Below, in pieces: positions 63,350-64,000 of a stretch of DNA of 64,000 bases. The stretch is from Prorocentrum cordatum (lineage: Eukaryota > Sar > Dinophyceae > Prorocentrales > Prorocentraceae): contig CAUYUJ010007446.1 in NCBI GenBank assembly GCA_963575745.1, forward strand, positions 353,501 through 417,500, given 5' to 3'. Every line of letters begins with the position of its first letter. The first letter of the stretch is position 1. Made by a program: the position numbers and the translations under genes. The notes beneath the pieces were generated by a model that was given only the letters and a program-made list of their open reading frames with translations, had not been told where the DNA came from and did no database searches.

Positions 63350-64000
63350 ATGCGCAGGAGTCCTGCGCGTGTGGTTTATATCGGACCGGCTGGAGCGACA
63401 ACCATGGCCTTTCTGCCACAAGGTGCTTCGTTTTTCCGATCGTTCGGGGGGTCTACGGTCACGGCCTGCTTTCCGCGCAGGCAATAATTTAGATGCAGCT
63501 TGAGCTTCAAGCTGAGTTCCTGGTGTTTCATTCTGGTCAAGGTCTCACAATGAGTAGGTTCACCTGCTGCTTGGTCTTTTGCATGCGACCGAGCTCCAGG
63601 TGAAGCGAAGCCAGTGCCATGAACGGGCGTCTGCCCCCACAGCAGGCGCCCCTCCTGCCGAGCCATCTCGAATCGCTCACCTCGGGGCGCCTCATGACGT
63701 CCATGCTGGCTCGAAGACGCGTCCCAGATTTGATTTCTCTAAGCCGTCTCATTCCTGGCACGGTCTGTGTGCGTGTTGTTCCCCGCCCGCCTTCCTGAGC
63801 CTCCCCGTCGTCGTCGTCGTCGTCCCCGTCGTCGAGGTTGTCGTCGTCGTCGTCTTCGGCGTCGTCCTTGTCGTCCCCGACGTCTGCATCCTCGTCCTCG
63901 TCCTCCTTCTCCCATCGTTCTCCCCTGAGCTCGTCGCGTGCGATCGATCCGCCCCGCGGCCTTTCAGTTCAGAAATTGATTTTATGATCCTGCCCGGGAC
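63350..64000. other. 3' flank of the transporter, nothing coding recognised
   Basis: A TCG/GTC-rich microsatellite lies at about 63808-63910. No gene is recognised to the window end. Confidence 0.5.

Overview
The window looks like dinoflagellate nuclear DNA. It is GC-rich, gene-poor and full of microsatellites and minisatellites. Exons are short and separated by introns with GT, GC or GA donors. Several introns carry inverted repeats or direct repeats at their edges. One stretch (3675-3695) matches the 21-nt dinoflagellate spliced leader at 18 of 21 positions. I see no rRNA, tRNA, CRISPR array or bacterial operon. The species cannot be fixed from sequence alone.

Layout. 0-5.6 kb: a possible mariner-like relic, a broken copia-type gag-protease on the minus strand, minisatellites and the spliced-leader relic. 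5.6-14.8 kb: a mosaic of dispersed inverted-repeat families with scattered exons (10295-10516 and 10714-10766 are clearest). 14.9-16.6 kb: a DEDDy 3'-5' exonuclease gene in at least four exons. 17.2-21.5 kb: a decayed Penelope-like element with a GIY-YIG domain ahead of its reverse transcriptase (RT). 24.0-26.4 kb: an unrecognised multi-exon gene. 29.35-29.76 kb: a proline-rich fragment. 31.6-35.6 kb: a long, broken coding-like chain of unknown identity. 38.7-41.9 kb: a decayed LINE (AP endonuclease plus RT). 45.3-47.3 kb: a 36-bp satellite. 48.5-50.2 kb: a GC-skewed tandem array.

50.93-63.35 kb: one large gene for a divalent anion:Na+ symporter (DASS/SLC13-type) with two RCK_C/TrkA_C-type segments between its membrane halves. 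I place about ten exons over 12.4 kb. Its introns contain copies of at least four different inverted-repeat families.

The main observation is that introns here look like inserted elements. In one case (10517-10713) the whole intron is a copy of a family seen seven times in the window. In two genes a related element interrupts exons at the same CTCGGCGGCGAA site. In one gene two introns share sequence with each other. Several insertions are flanked by 13-53 bp direct repeats of the host exon. This fits introner-type intron gain, a process already known in dinoflagellates; the specific families and their density here are what deserve follow-up.
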